64,000 bases of DNA from the NCBI RefSeq assembly GCF_900129855.1, contig NZ_LT670819.1, positions 5,270,001-5,334,000 on the forward strand, given 5' to 3'. The notes under the pieces are model-generated. The model was not told the DNA's origin, did not search any database, and was given only the letters and a program-made list of their open reading frames with translations. Positions within the stretch are counted from its first letter, which is position 1. Each line of letters starts with the position of its first letter. Both the position numbers and the translations under genes were made by a program. Of the stretch, positions 31,227 through 40,061 are shown piece by piece. This stretch comes from Streptomyces sp. 3214.6. Lineage in GTDB: Bacteria > Actinomycetota > Actinomycetes > Streptomycetales > Streptomycetaceae.

Positions 31227-32096
31227 GTGACGGACGTACCGGCTGGGGGTAGGCAGGCCATGGCGGAGCGGCAGCGCAAGCACGTGGGTGCGGCGGTTCT
31301 CTCGGGGATCGTGGCGGGGATCTGTGCGGGCACCGCCGGGTGCTCCGGGGGCGGGGCCGCCGCCGAGGACGGCCGGGCGGCCGATCCCGTGGCCACACTG
31401 CACCGAGTTGCCGACACCCTCGTCGAGGCGGGCACGTCGAAGGCCCGTACGTCGATGGAGATGGCCACCGGCGGGACCCGGGTGACCATCCGGGGCCAGG
31501 GGGTCTACGACTACCGCAAGCAGCTCGGGCAGCTGAGGGTGCTGCTGCCGCAGGACCCGGCCGGGGCGAGCGAGCACCGGCCGATCACCGAACTCCTCGC
31601 GCCCGGGGCCCTGTTCATGAAGAACCGTGGGGCCGGCGTGCCGGACGACAAGTGGGTACGGGTGGCGACGGCGACCCTGTCCGACGGGAACCTGGTGACG
31701 GGCGGGGCCACCGATCCGTTCGCCGCCGCCGAGGTGCTGCGGGGGACGCGGACGGCGACGTACGTCGGAAGGACCGAGGTGGCCGGGACGGCGGTGCGGC
31801 ACTATCGCGGGACGGCCGATCTGGCGGTGGCCGCCGAGGACGCGTCCGCGGGGGGACGGGACGCGCTGCGGGCGGCGGCGAAAGGGTTCGCCACGGCTCG
31901 GGTGCCGTTCGACGTCTACCTCGACGACGAGGGGCGCATCCGGAAGGTCCGACACCGGTTCAGTTTCGTCAACGGGAAGCAGAAGGAGGCCGTCGCGGTC
32001 GCCTCCACGACGCTGCTGTACGACTTCGGCGCGCCCGTCGATGTGCGGTTGCCGGCCGCCGGGGACATCTACGCGGGGCGGATCGCGCAGGAATGA
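31227..32096 (+). CDS. Secreted lipoprotein
   Basis: 289 residues from GTG 31227 (GGGG just upstream); ATG 31260 is an alternative. Lipobox GTAGC puts the lipidated Cys at residue 39, followed by a Gly/Ala linker. The body of about 230 residues has alternating strands resembling the LolA/LppX/LprG-like lipoprotein fold (TSMEMATGGTRVTIRGQGVYD; FDVYLDDEGRIRKVRHRFSF), but this is by pattern only. Anchored outside the membrane. Function unknown. Confidence 0.75.
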   Translation: MTDVPAGGRQAMAERQRKHVGAAVLSGIVAGICAGTAGCSGGGAAAEDGRAADPVATLHRVADTLVEAGTSKARTSMEMATGGTRVTIRGQGVYDYRKQLGQLRVLLPQDPAGASEHRPITELLAPGALFMKNRGAGVPDDKWVRVATATLSDGNLVTGGATDPFAAAEVLRGTRTATYVGRTEVAGTAVRHYRGTADLAVAAEDASAGGRDALRAAAKGFATARVPFDVYLDDEGRIRKVRHRFSFVNGKQKEAVAVASTTLLYDFGAPVDVRLPAAGDIYAGRIAQE

Positions 32097-32217
32097 ACCT
32101 CACTCGGAGCGGACAGATTCAGCCACAGGGTGGGCACAAGGACTAGCCCGTCCGTGCCATGCGCGCGGTGTATAGCGCTCCCTACTCTAGGAAGCCGGTG
32201 ACGGCAGAGACGAGGTG

Positions 32218-32469
32218 ATGCGCGTGGCTCCGGGCGGCGGTACGGCAGTTCAGGACCACGTGGCCCTCGCCGAGATCGAGCTGTGTGGAGAGCTGATCAT
32301 CGCGGCCTCGGCCGCAGGTGAGGAACGGCTCAGTCTGGAGAGCATCGATCAGGTGCTGCGGGTGGGGGAGGAGCAGGTCGAGGAGGCGGCGCGGGAGCGG
32401 GCAGGGGAGAGGGAGCGTGATCGGGCGGGGCGTGGTGAGCGCGGGTCCGGTGGGTCAGGTGCGCAGTAG
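32218..32469 (+). CDS. Small hypothetical protein
   Basis: 83 residues from ATG 32218 (GTG 32215 directly before it is equally possible). An N-terminal helical part (VALAEIELCGELIIAASAAG, then RLSLESIDQVLRVG) gives way to a very charged Arg/Glu/Gly tail. The last 15 bases overlap the end of csoR on the other strand. I do not recognise the family; the N-terminal half looks like a genuine conserved fold and the tail is low complexity. Confidence 0.6.
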   Translation: MRVAPGGGTAVQDHVALAEIELCGELIIAASAAGEERLSLESIDQVLRVGEEQVEEAARERAGERERDRAGRGERGSGGSGAQ

Positions 32470-32787
32470 GCGGCCGATCGCCTTGGTCGCTTCCTCCACC
32501 TTCGCGTCGATCTCGTCGCCGCCCTTGACGGCCGCGTCGGCGACGCAGTGGCGCAGGTGCTCCTCCAGGAGCTGCAGCGCGAAGGACTGCAGGGCCTTGG
32601 TGGAGGCGGACACCTGGGTGAGTATGTCGATGCAGTAGGTGTCCTCGTCGACCATGCGCTGCAGGCCGCGGATCTGGCCCTCGATGCGGCGCAGGCGCTT
32701 GAGGTGCTCGTCCTTCTGCTTGTGGTAGCCGTGGACCTGTCCCGATTCGGGGGCGGGGGCTTCCGTGCCGGCCTCGGTGGTCGTCAT
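32455..32787 (-). CDS. csoR: CsoR copper-sensing repressor
   Basis: 110 residues from ATG 32787. The CsoR/RcnR helical fold is clear (KRLRRIEGQIRGLQRMVDED), and the Cu(I) ligands are at exact CsoR spacing: Cys52, His77 and Cys81 (C-x24-H-x3-C), with the Tyr before Cys52 (DTYCIDIL). It should repress copper-export genes and release DNA when Cu(I) binds. A matching operator lies upstream, so it is probably autoregulated. No copper ATPase or chaperone is adjacent; its targets lie elsewhere. Confidence 0.93.
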   Translation of the reverse strand: MTTTEAGTEAPAPESGQVHGYHKQKDEHLKRLRRIEGQIRGLQRMVDEDTYCIDILTQVSASTKALQSFALQLLEEHLRHCVADAAVKGGDEIDAKVEEATKAIGRLLRT

Positions 32788-32817
32788 CCTGTCCTCCAGC
32801 GCTCCAGCTCCAGACCC

Positions 32818-32834
32818 ATACCCCTACTGGGTAT
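32818..32834 (-). promoter_or_regulatory. Candidate CsoR operator
   Basis: ATACCCCTACTGGGTAT, a pseudo-palindrome with a G/C tract between AT-rich ends, as in known CsoR boxes. It sits 31 bases before the csoR start. Confidence 0.7.
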
Positions 32835-33001
32835 ATGGTACCGAACTTCGGCGGGTATACGGCCCCAGCAGGGACTTCGTCGGTCGCCCCCCTGCCGGTC
32901 GCTCTCCCTCATGGGTGACACTGGGGGGCGGCCGTTAGCCGTGGCCGGATGATGCGCCTAGCATCAGCCTGACCGAAACCGATGCATCTTGAGGACCCCA
33001 C

Positions 33002-33622
33002 GTGCGATTTCGTCTGACCCCCAGGGAGACGAGCTTCTACGACATGTTCGCCGCATCCGCGGACAACATCGTCACGGGCTCGAAACTCCTGATGGAACTG
33101 CTCGGGGCGGACCCCGCCAGCCGGGCCGAGATCGCAGAGCGTATGCGGGCCGCGGAACACGCAGGTGACGATGCCACGCACGCGATCTTCCACCAGCTGA
33201 ACTCCTCGTTCATCACGCCGTTCGACCGTGAGGACATCTACAACCTCGCGTCCTCGCTCGACGACATCATGGACTTCATGGAGGAGGCCGTCGACCTGGT
33301 CGTCCTCTACAACGTGGAGGAGCTGCCCAAGGGGGTCGAGCAGCAGATCGAGGTGCTGGCGCGGGCGGCGGAGCTGACGGCCGAGGCCATGCCGAACCTG
33401 CGGACCATGGAGAACCTCACCGAGTACTGGATCGAGGTCAACCGGCTCGAGAACCAGGCCGACCAGATCCACCGGAAGCTGCTCGCGCATCTGTTCAACG
33501 GCAAGTACGAGGCCATCGAGGTGCTCAAGCTGAAGCAGATCGTGGATGTGCTGGAGGAGGCCGCCGACGCCTTCGAGCACGTGGCCAACACGGTGGAGAC
33601 CATCGCGGTCAAGGAGTCCTGA
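33002..33622 (+). CDS. PhoU-like DUF47 protein, Pit transporter partner
   Basis: 206 residues from GTG 33002. It is an all-helical PhoU_div (DUF47) protein: FYDMFAASADNIVTGSKLL at the start, acidic metal-binding type segments (EHAGDDATHAIFHQLN; SLDDIMDFMEEAVDL) and ENQADQIHRKLLAHLF. Family members are usually encoded with Pit phosphate permeases and modulate them; here the permease starts 8 bases after the stop. Acts at the cytoplasmic face of the membrane. Confidence 0.92.
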   Translation: MRFRLTPRETSFYDMFAASADNIVTGSKLLMELLGADPASRAEIAERMRAAEHAGDDATHAIFHQLNSSFITPFDREDIYNLASSLDDIMDFMEEAVDLVVLYNVEELPKGVEQQIEVLARAAELTAEAMPNLRTMENLTEYWIEVNRLENQADQIHRKLLAHLFNGKYEAIEVLKLKQIVDVLEEAADAFEHVANTVETIAVKES

Positions 33623-33629
33623 GCACTTC

Positions 33630-34628
33630 ATGGACACCTTTGCTCTGGTCGTGACCATTGGCGTCGCGCTCGGATTCACGTATACGAACGGCTTCCACGA
33701 CTCGGCGAACGCCATTGCCACGTCTGTTTCGACGCGGGCGCTGACGCCGCGCGCCGCGCTGGCCATGGCCGCTGTGATGAACCTTGCCGGCGCTTTTCTG
33801 GGGAGTGGCGTTGCGCACACCGTCAGCAAGGGGCTGATCGAGACTCCCGACGGGTCGAAGGGGATGGGGATTCTGTTCGCCGCGTTGATCGGGGCGATCG
33901 TGTGGAATCTCGTCACGTGGTACTTCGGGTTGCCCTCGTCGTCGTCCCACGCGCTGTTCGGGGGCATGGTGGGCGCCGCGCTCGCCGGGGGCACGGATGT
34001 CATCTGGTCCGGCGTGCTCGAGAAGATCGTCATTCCGATGTTCGTCTCGCCGGTGGTGGGGCTTGTCGTCGGTTATCTGGTGATGACGGCTATTTTGTGG
34101 TTGTTCCGGCGAGCCAATCCGCACAAGGCGAAGCGGGGCTTTCGGATAGCCCAGACCGTTTCTGCGGCGGGGATGGCGCTGGGGCATGGTCTGCAGGACG
34201 CGCAGAAGACGATGGGCATCGTGGTGATGGCGTTGGTCATCGGCGATGTTCAGGGGGCCGACGATCCGATTCCGGTGTGGGTGAAGATCGCTTGTGCGGT
34301 GATGCTGTCGCTGGGGACGTATGCGGGTGGGTGGCGCATCATGCGCACGCTGGGGCGGAAGATCATTGAGCTTGATCCGCCGCAGGGGTTCGCGGCGGAG
34401 ACGACCGGTGCGTCGATCATGTTCACCACGGCGTTTCTGTTCAAGGCGCCGATTTCCACGACGCATGTGATCACTTCGGCGATCATGGGTGTGGGGGCGA
34501 CGAAGCGGGTCAATGCCGTGAGGTGGGGAGTCGCGAAGAACATTGTCCTGGGGTGGTTCATCACCATGCCGGCGGCTGCGGTGGTCGCGGCATGCGCGTT
34601 CTGGCTGGTGAACCTGGCGTTCCTGTAG
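33630..34628 (+). CDS. pit: Low-affinity inorganic phosphate transporter, Pit family
   Basis: 332 residues from ATG 33630, about ten membrane helices. The duplicated PHO4 signature is visible: FTYTNGFHDSANAIATSVST near residue 15 and FKAPISTTHVITSAIMGVG near 272. Takes up metal-phosphate by proton symport. Cotranscribed with the DUF47 gene. S. coelicolor has a similar DUF47-pit pair beside pst (recalled, not checked). Confidence 0.93.
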   Translation: MDTFALVVTIGVALGFTYTNGFHDSANAIATSVSTRALTPRAALAMAAVMNLAGAFLGSGVAHTVSKGLIETPDGSKGMGILFAALIGAIVWNLVTWYFGLPSSSSHALFGGMVGAALAGGTDVIWSGVLEKIVIPMFVSPVVGLVVGYLVMTAILWLFRRANPHKAKRGFRIAQTVSAAGMALGHGLQDAQKTMGIVVMALVIGDVQGADDPIPVWVKIACAVMLSLGTYAGGWRIMRTLGRKIIELDPPQGFAAETTGASIMFTTAFLFKAPISTTHVITSAIMGVGATKRVNAVRWGVAKNIVLGWFITMPAAAVVAACAFWLVNLAFL

Positions 34629-35520
34629 CCCTCCTGCCCACCCACCCACCCGACTCGGTAGGTCGAAGGGTCACCCAGCACCCCGGGGCTCCGCCCCGGC
34701 CCCCGGCGGGGACTGCGTCCCCTGCACCCCTCGCGGGACTGCGTCCCCTGCACCCCTCGCGGGACTGCGTCCCCTGCACCCCTCGCGGGGCTCCGCCCCT
34801 TCGCCCCTCGCGGGGCTCCGCCCCTGCACCCCTGCGCCCCGGGGCCGCGCGTCACTCCGGCTCGGTAAGCCGAAGGGGTAACCCCACCCTCGGCGGGGAC
34901 TGCGTGTTCTGCAACCCCGCCCGAGGGCTTTGCTCCGGGCCCGGCGGGAGTGCGTGTTCTGCAACCCCGCCCGGGGGCTTCGTTCCGGGCCCGGCGGGGA
35001 CTGCCTCCCCTGCACCCCTCGCGGGGCTCCGCCCCTTCGACCCCCGGGGGGAGCAGTGCGCGCATTAGCCCAGCTTGGTGGGTGGCGTTGCCCTCGTTGG
35101 GGTTCTGCCCCGCTCCCCGGCGGGGGGTGCGTTGCCTGCACCTCTTGTGGGGGCTTCGCCCATGTGCCCCCGGAGGTTGGTGCGCGCGTCTGTCCAACTC
35201 GGTGGGCTGGGTTGGTGGGTTGGTGGGTTGGTGTGTTGCCTGCGCCTTGGGACTCCGGCCTGGCCTCCCGGCGGGGACTTCGTCGCCCGCACCTGTTGCG
35301 GGGCTTCGCCTCCGTGCCCCCGGGGAGTTCGTCCTGGGGCTTCGCCCCGGTCCCCCGCGAGGACTTCGTCCCATGCAACCCTTGCGGGGGTCTTGCCCCC
35401 ACCCTGGCGGAGCCATCTCTGTGCTCTCGCCCTGGCCGGTGGGGGCCGGCCTCGCCTCGCTGTTCCTTGCCGCCGGCGGAGCCGGCCCCCCTCACGCCCG
35501 CCCGTCCGCCGGAGGTAGAC
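34629..35520. repeat. Array of short GC-rich palindromes, non-coding
   Basis: About 890 bases without a credible gene, although long frames stay open because stops are rare at this GC. It is built from roughly 15-20 imperfect hairpin units such as GGGGCTCCGCCCC, GGGACTGCGTCCC, GGGGCTTCGCCCC and GGGACTTCGTCCC, alternating with CTGCACCCCTCGC spacers. A 26-base unit repeats almost exactly three times at about 34708-34785. A GGGTTGGT run lies near 35208-35235. Such units are common after Streptomyces genes; an array this long is not. Confidence 0.85.
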
Positions 35521-35522
35521 GT

Positions 35523-35558
35523 GAGCCCGCCCCCCGGGAGCCGGGGGGCGGGCTCTTT
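35523..35558 (+). terminator. Strong stem-loop terminator between pit and pstB
   Basis: A perfect 15-bp stem (GAGCCCGCCCCCCGG / CCGGGGGGCGGGCTC) with 3-base loop GAG, then TTTGTGT. It is oriented to end plus-strand transcripts but may also serve pstB. A second 10-bp stem (CCTCGCGGTG / CACCGCGAGG) follows at 35563-35596, just past the pstB stop codon. Confidence 0.8.
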
Positions 35559-35607
35559 GTGTCCTCGCGGTGGCACCGCCATGCAGCACCGCGAGGGGTT
35601 TGGGGGT

Positions 35608-36384
35608 TTAGCCGAAGCGGCCGGAGATGTAGTCCTCCGTGGCCTGGACCGACGGGTTGGAGAAGATGCGCTCCGTCTCGTCGATCTCGATCAGCTTGCC
35701 GGGCTGGCCGACGGCGGCCAGGTTGAAGAAGGCCGTGCGGTCCGAGACGCGCGCCGCCTGCTGCATGTTGTGGGTCACGATGACGATCGTGAAGCGTTCC
35801 TTCAGCTCGCCGATCAGGTCCTCGATGGCGAGGGTGGAGATGGGGTCGAGGGCCGAGCAGGGCTCGTCCATCAGCAGGACCTTCGGTTCCACCGCGATCG
35901 CCCGCGCGATGCACAGCCGCTGCTGCTGGCCGCCGGACAGGCCCGAACCGGGCTTGTTCAGGCGGTCCTTGACCTCGTTCCAGAGGTTCGCGCCCTTGAG
36001 GGACTTCTCGACGACGTCCGCCAGCTCGCTCTTCTTGTAGCTGCCGTTCAGGCGGAGACCCGCGGCCACGTTGTCGAAGATCGACATCGTGGGGAAGGGG
36101 TTGGGGCGCTGGAAGACCATGCCGACCTCACGGCGGACGGACACCGGGTCCACGCCGGGGCCGTACAGGTCCTCGTCGTCCAGGAGCACCTTGCCCTCGA
36201 CCCGGCCGCCGGACGTCACCTCGTGCATACGGTTCAGCGTGCGCAGGAACGTCGACTTGCCGCAGCCGGAGGGGCCGATGAAGGCCGTCACCGAGCGCGG
36301 TTCGACCGTCATCGAGATGTCCTCGATCGCCTTGTGGGCGCCGTAGTAGGCGGTCAGTCCGCTTACGTCGATTCGCTTGGCCAT
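35608..36384 (-). CDS. pstB: Phosphate ABC transporter ATP-binding protein PstB
   Basis: 258 residues, standard PstB length. Walker A GPSGCGKST at 38-46, Q-loop VFQRPNPFPTMSI with the PstB-typical NPFP, signature LSGGQQQRLCIARA, Walker B VLLMDEPCSALDP (the PstB-type CSALDP) and switch His in THNMQQAARVSD. Powers high-affinity phosphate uptake at the inner membrane face. Last gene of pstSCAB, 41 bases after pstA. Confidence 0.97.
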   Translation of the reverse strand: MAKRIDVSGLTAYYGAHKAIEDISMTVEPRSVTAFIGPSGCGKSTFLRTLNRMHEVTSGGRVEGKVLLDDEDLYGPGVDPVSVRREVGMVFQRPNPFPTMSIFDNVAAGLRLNGSYKKSELADVVEKSLKGANLWNEVKDRLNKPGSGLSGGQQQRLCIARAIAVEPKVLLMDEPCSALDPISTLAIEDLIGELKERFTIVIVTHNMQQAARVSDRTAFFNLAAVGQPGKLIEIDETERIFSNPSVQATEDYISGRFG

Positions 36385-36425
36385 GATTTCTACTTCACTT
36401 CCCGATCAGTCGCTGTATGGCCGCG

Positions 36426-37490
36426 TCAGCGACCGGTCTTCGGGGCCTTCCAGCGGGCGATGCCGCGGGCCACCAGGTTCAGGATCATCACGAAGGCGAT
36501 CAGCGTGAGCGACGCCGCCCAGGCACGGTCGTAGGCAGCCGTCGAACCCGCGCTCTGCGCGTACTGCTGGTAGATGTACAGCGGGAGCGACGCCTGCGCA
36601 CCCTCGAAGGGGTTGTTGTTGATGAACGGGTTGCCGAAGACCAACAGCAGCACCGGAGCCGTCTCGCCCGCGATACGGGCGATCGCCAGCATCACGCCCG
36701 TGATGATGCCTCCGATCGACGTCGGGACTACCACCTTCAGGATCGTGCGCCACTTCGGGACGCCCAGGGCGAGAGACGCCTCGCGCAGCTCGTTCGGGAC
36801 CAGCTTCAGCATTTCCTCTGTCGAGCGTACGACGACCGGCATCATCAGGATCGCCAGCGCCAGCGAGCCGGCGAAGCCGAACGGCTGCATGTCCAGCATC
36901 AGCATGAGGCTGAGGATGAACAGGCCCGCGACGATGGACGGGATGCCGGTCATGACGTCCACGAAGAACGTGACGGCCTTCGCCAGCTTGCCGCGCCCGT
37001 ACTCCACCAGGTAGATCGCCGTCAGGATGCCGACCGGGGCGCCGATCGCCGTGGCGAGGCCCACCTGCTCCAGGCTGCCGATGATGGCGTGGTAGATGCC
37101 GCCGCCGGGCTCGGAGTCGGCGACCACGCCCATCGAGTGGGTGAGGAAGTAGACGTCGAGGACCTTCGTGCCGCGCTGGATCGTCGTCCACAGCAGGGAC
37201 ACCAGCGGGATGACCGCCAGGATGAACGCCACCCAGACCAGGCTCGTCGCGACCCGGTCCTTCGCCTGGCGGCGGCCCTCCACCTTCGCGGCGATGCCGA
37301 ACGTGCCGAAGACGAAGAGCAGGCCGGCGATCAGACCCCACTGGACCTTGCTGTCCAGCCCGCCGACGAGGCCGATGAGGACCGCGAGGACGAGGGAGCC
37401 GACGGCGATGGCCCAGGGGGACCACTTCGGCAGGCTGGCCGCTCGCAGCGTGCTGGGGGCCTTGTCTGCTACTGCTGCTGTGTGGCTCAT
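36426..37490 (-). CDS. pstA: Phosphate ABC transporter permease PstA
   Basis: 354 residues. A longer than usual N-terminus with two extra helices precedes the ABC membrane domain; the permease core carries the PstA signature GLFILSLMLML, and the EAA loop is ELREASLALGVPKWRTILKVV. The C-terminal GETAPVLLLVFGNPF is typical of PstA. Start ATG 37490 overlaps the pstC stop by ATGA, so the two permeases are translationally coupled. Confidence 0.95.
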   Translation of the reverse strand: MSHTAAVADKAPSTLRAASLPKWSPWAIAVGSLVLAVLIGLVGGLDSKVQWGLIAGLLFVFGTFGIAAKVEGRRQAKDRVATSLVWVAFILAVIPLVSLLWTTIQRGTKVLDVYFLTHSMGVVADSEPGGGIYHAIIGSLEQVGLATAIGAPVGILTAIYLVEYGRGKLAKAVTFFVDVMTGIPSIVAGLFILSLMLMLDMQPFGFAGSLALAILMMPVVVRSTEEMLKLVPNELREASLALGVPKWRTILKVVVPTSIGGIITGVMLAIARIAGETAPVLLLVFGNPFINNNPFEGAQASLPLYIYQQYAQSAGSTAAYDRAWAASLTLIAFVMILNLVARGIARWKAPKTGR

Positions 37491-38506
37491 GCGTTGGCCC
37501 CCGAGTACTCCGCGCGCCGGGCGATGATCATGCGTGCCGCGCCATTGACCAGCAAGGTGATGACGAACAGGACCAGACCGGAGGCGATGAGCGCGTCACG
37601 GCCGAACTCCGTCGCCTCGTTGAACTTGCTGGCGATGTTCTGGGCGAAGGTGCCGCCGCCCGGGTTGAGCAGGCTGGCGTGGATGTCGAAGTCGGGAGAC
37701 AGGACCGTGGCCACCGCCATCGTCTCGCCCAGTGCGCGGCCGAGGCCCAGCATCGACGCCGAGATCACTCCGGAGCGGCCGAAGGGGATCACCGACATGC
37801 GGATGACCTCCCAGCGGGTGGCGCCGAGCGCCAGGGCCGCCTCCTCGTGCATCTGCGGGACCTGGCGGAACACCTCGCGGCTGACGTTGGTGATGACCGG
37901 CAGGACCATCACGGCCAGCAGGATGCCCACCGTGAGCATCGAGCGCGGGGCGCCCTCGTCCCAGGAGAAGACGCCGGTCCAGCCGAAGTAGTCGTTGAGC
38001 CAGCCGAACAGACCGTCCATGTGCGGTACGAGGATCAGGGCGCCCCACAGGCCGTACACGATGGACGGCACGGCGGCGAGCAGGTCGATCACGTATGCGA
38101 TCGGGCCGCTCAGCCTGCGCGGGGCGTAGTGCGTGATGAACAGGGCGATGGCCACCGCGATCGGAACGGCGATGACCATGGCGATGATCGACGAGACCAC
38201 CGTGCCGAAGGCCAGGACCGCGATGCCGAACTTCGGCGGGACGATGCCGGTGTTCCACTCGAAGGTGGTGAGGAAGTTGGCGTCGTCCTTGCTGATGGCG
38301 AGGTAGGCCCGGTAGGTGAGGAAGGCCGCGATGGCGGCCATGATCACCAACAGGAAGATGCCCGAGCCGCGGGAGAGCGCCAGGAAGATGCGGTCACCGG
38401 GTCGGGTGGCGGCGCGGGCCGCGCGCTTCTGCTCGGCGGTCGCGGCCGGCGGGGCCGTGGGGGGAGGGGTGTCGTCCGTGTCTGACTTGTGCGTCGATAT
38501 GTCCAT
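37487..38506 (-). CDS. pstC: Phosphate ABC transporter permease PstC
   Basis: 339 residues from ATG 38506, with GGAG seven bases upstream; the frame is open further back. Disordered Thr/Pro/Ala-rich first 45 residues, then six or so helices. PstC hallmarks: YEGLWGALILVPHM-like segment (VYGLWGALILVPHM), EEAALALGATRWEVIRMSV as EAA loop and LGRALGETMAVATVL. Pairs with PstA to form the channel. Confidence 0.95.
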   Translation of the reverse strand: MDISTHKSDTDDTPPPTAPPAATAEQKRAARAATRPGDRIFLALSRGSGIFLLVIMAAIAAFLTYRAYLAISKDDANFLTTFEWNTGIVPPKFGIAVLAFGTVVSSIIAMVIAVPIAVAIALFITHYAPRRLSGPIAYVIDLLAAVPSIVYGLWGALILVPHMDGLFGWLNDYFGWTGVFSWDEGAPRSMLTVGILLAVMVLPVITNVSREVFRQVPQMHEEAALALGATRWEVIRMSVIPFGRSGVISASMLGLGRALGETMAVATVLSPDFDIHASLLNPGGGTFAQNIASKFNEATEFGRDALIASGLVLFVITLLVNGAARMIIARRAEYSGANA

Positions 38507-38600
38507 GGGGGTCTCCGGTCTGCGGAGCCGCCTCGCGGATGTGTGGGCGGCTCGGGTGGGGCCGGGTTGTGGACGGCCCCTGGCGGCGGTGCACCGGACG

Positions 38601-38642
38601 GGTGCGGTCCGGACCGGGGGCTCCCCGGCGCCGGACCGCACC
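38601..38642 (-). terminator. Stem-loop between pstS and pstC
   Basis: A perfect 12-bp stem (GGTGCGGTCCGG / CCGGACCGCACC), loop GC-rich, starting 8 bases after the pstS stop. Probably a partial terminator or 3' stabiliser that lets pstS mRNA exceed pstCAB, as needed for a periplasmic-type binding protein (inference). Confidence 0.75.
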
Positions 38643-38649
38643 GCTCAGA

Positions 38650-39783
38650 TCAGCTCAGGCCCTCGATGGTGGTGCGGACCTTGGAGATGATGGCGTCGGG
38701 GATCGGCGCGTAGTCGATGCCCGAGAGGATGCCCTGGCCGTCCGTGCTGGCGATGTAGCGCAGGAACGCCTTGGTGGCGGGCAGGGTGGCGGCCTTGTTG
38801 CCCTTGTCGCAGACGATCTCGTACGTGACCAGGGTGAGCGGGTAGGCGCCGTCGGCCTTGGTGTTGTAGTCCAGCTTCAGCGACAGGTCGCTGCCGGTGC
38901 CGACGACCTGCGCGGCGGCGACGGCCTTGGTGGCGCCGTCGGAGGAGGCCTTCACCGGTGCCGCGGCGCCGGTGTTGATGGCGACGGTGCCCAGACCGTC
39001 CTTGGCGTACGACAGCTCCATGTAGCCGATCGCGCCGGGGGTCGACTTGACGCCCTGGGCGACACCGGAGGAACCGGCTGCGGACTGGCCGCCCTTGGCC
39101 TGCCAGGCCTTGCCGCCGGAGTAGGGCCAGTCGGTCTTGGCGGTGGCGATCAGGTACTTGGTGAAGTTGTCCGTGGTGCCGGACTCGTCCGAGCGGTGGT
39201 ACGGCTGGATCTTCTGGTCGGGCAGCTTGGCGGTCGGGTTGAGCTTCTTGATCGCCTCGTCGTTCCAGTTGGTGATCTTGCCGTTGAAGATCTTGGCGAT
39301 CGTGGAGGCGTCCAGGACGAGGTTGTCGACGCCCTCGACGTTGTAGGCAACGGCGATCGGGCCCGCGACCATCGGCAGGTCGATGCCCTGGCCGCCGGAG
39401 CAGACCGACTTCGACGCGGCGACGGCGTCGTCCTTCAGGGCGGAGTCGGAGCCGGCGAAGGCGATCTGGCCCTGCGTGAAGGCGGTGACGCCCGCGCCGG
39501 AGCCGGAGCCCTTGTAGTTGACCTGGACGCCGTTGCAGGCCTGCGTGAAGTTCTTCACCCAGGCGTCGATCGCGTTCTTCTGCGCGGAGGAGCCGTCGGC
39601 GAGGAGCTGGCCCTTGGCGTCGTCGCACTTGATGGAGCCGGCGGCGGCGGTGGCGGAGGACGGGCTGCTGCTGCCACTGCTGGAGCCGGTGTCGTCGGAG
39701 CCGCACGCCGTGAGGGCCAGGGCGCCGGAGACGGCGAGAGCACCGAGGGAGAGAGCCCGCCGGTTCATGCGCTGAAGCTTCAC
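38650..39783 (-). CDS. pstS: Phosphate-binding lipoprotein PstS
   Basis: 377 residues from GTG 39783. Lipobox ALTAC puts the lipid anchor at Cys27, followed by a Ser/Gly linker. Phosphate-site motifs of PstS are visible: LADGSSAQKNAIDAW, GSGSGAGVTAF, FAGSDSAL and RSDESGTTDNFTKYL. Captures phosphate outside the membrane and passes it to PstCA. A PHO box of 11-base repeats lies about 130-170 bases upstream, the usual PhoP control for this operon. Confidence 0.97.
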   Translation of the reverse strand: MKLQRMNRRALSLGALAVSGALALTACGSDDTGSSSGSSSPSSATAAAGSIKCDDAKGQLLADGSSAQKNAIDAWVKNFTQACNGVQVNYKGSGSGAGVTAFTQGQIAFAGSDSALKDDAVAASKSVCSGGQGIDLPMVAGPIAVAYNVEGVDNLVLDASTIAKIFNGKITNWNDEAIKKLNPTAKLPDQKIQPYHRSDESGTTDNFTKYLIATAKTDWPYSGGKAWQAKGGQSAAGSSGVAQGVKSTPGAIGYMELSYAKDGLGTVAINTGAAAPVKASSDGATKAVAAAQVVGTGSDLSLKLDYNTKADGAYPLTLVTYEIVCDKGNKAATLPATKAFLRYIASTDGQGILSGIDYAPIPDAIISKVRTTIEGLS

Positions 39784-39913
39784 TTGGGGAAGATCCTTCC
39801 TGGAGCCGCCGTCCTGAATTCGGCGGCGTGCGGAGTGTGCGAAGTCTGGTCGGAACGGACGTGACCGCCTGGGTCGCGCACCGCACCGCGTAAGGCCGAA
39901 ATTAGGCAGATCA

Positions 39914-39953
39914 GGTGAAGGCGCTTACGGGCGCGGGTGAACGGCGGGTGAAC
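39914..39953 (-). promoter_or_regulatory. PHO box (PhoP binding site) upstream of pstS
   Basis: On the minus strand GTTCACC units occur at 39953-39947 and 39942-39936, exactly 11 bases apart, with a weaker third unit and a further CTTCACC at 39920-39914, again in 11-base phase. This is the Streptomyces PHO box pattern. The opposite-strand NUDIX gene lies beyond it, so the box serves pstS. Confidence 0.9.
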
Positions 39954-40061
39954 CCCTGGGGACGGTGTGGTTAGGTCACGGAACGCTCACGTCGAGGACA
40001 CGGCCCGGTTCCGGCGGTCACCCGATCCTCCGTCTCTGTGCCGCCCGGTCTTCCGCCTCCG

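Noticed and set aside
34708..34800. Regularly repeated 26-base units considered as a CRISPR array
   Set aside because: Units are adjacent without unique spacers, and no cas genes are in the window.
34671..35726. Several 250-530 codon frames in the hairpin array
   Set aside because: Open only because stops are rare at this GC; they are Pro/Arg/Gly repeats with no start context or domain and follow the DNA palindromes.
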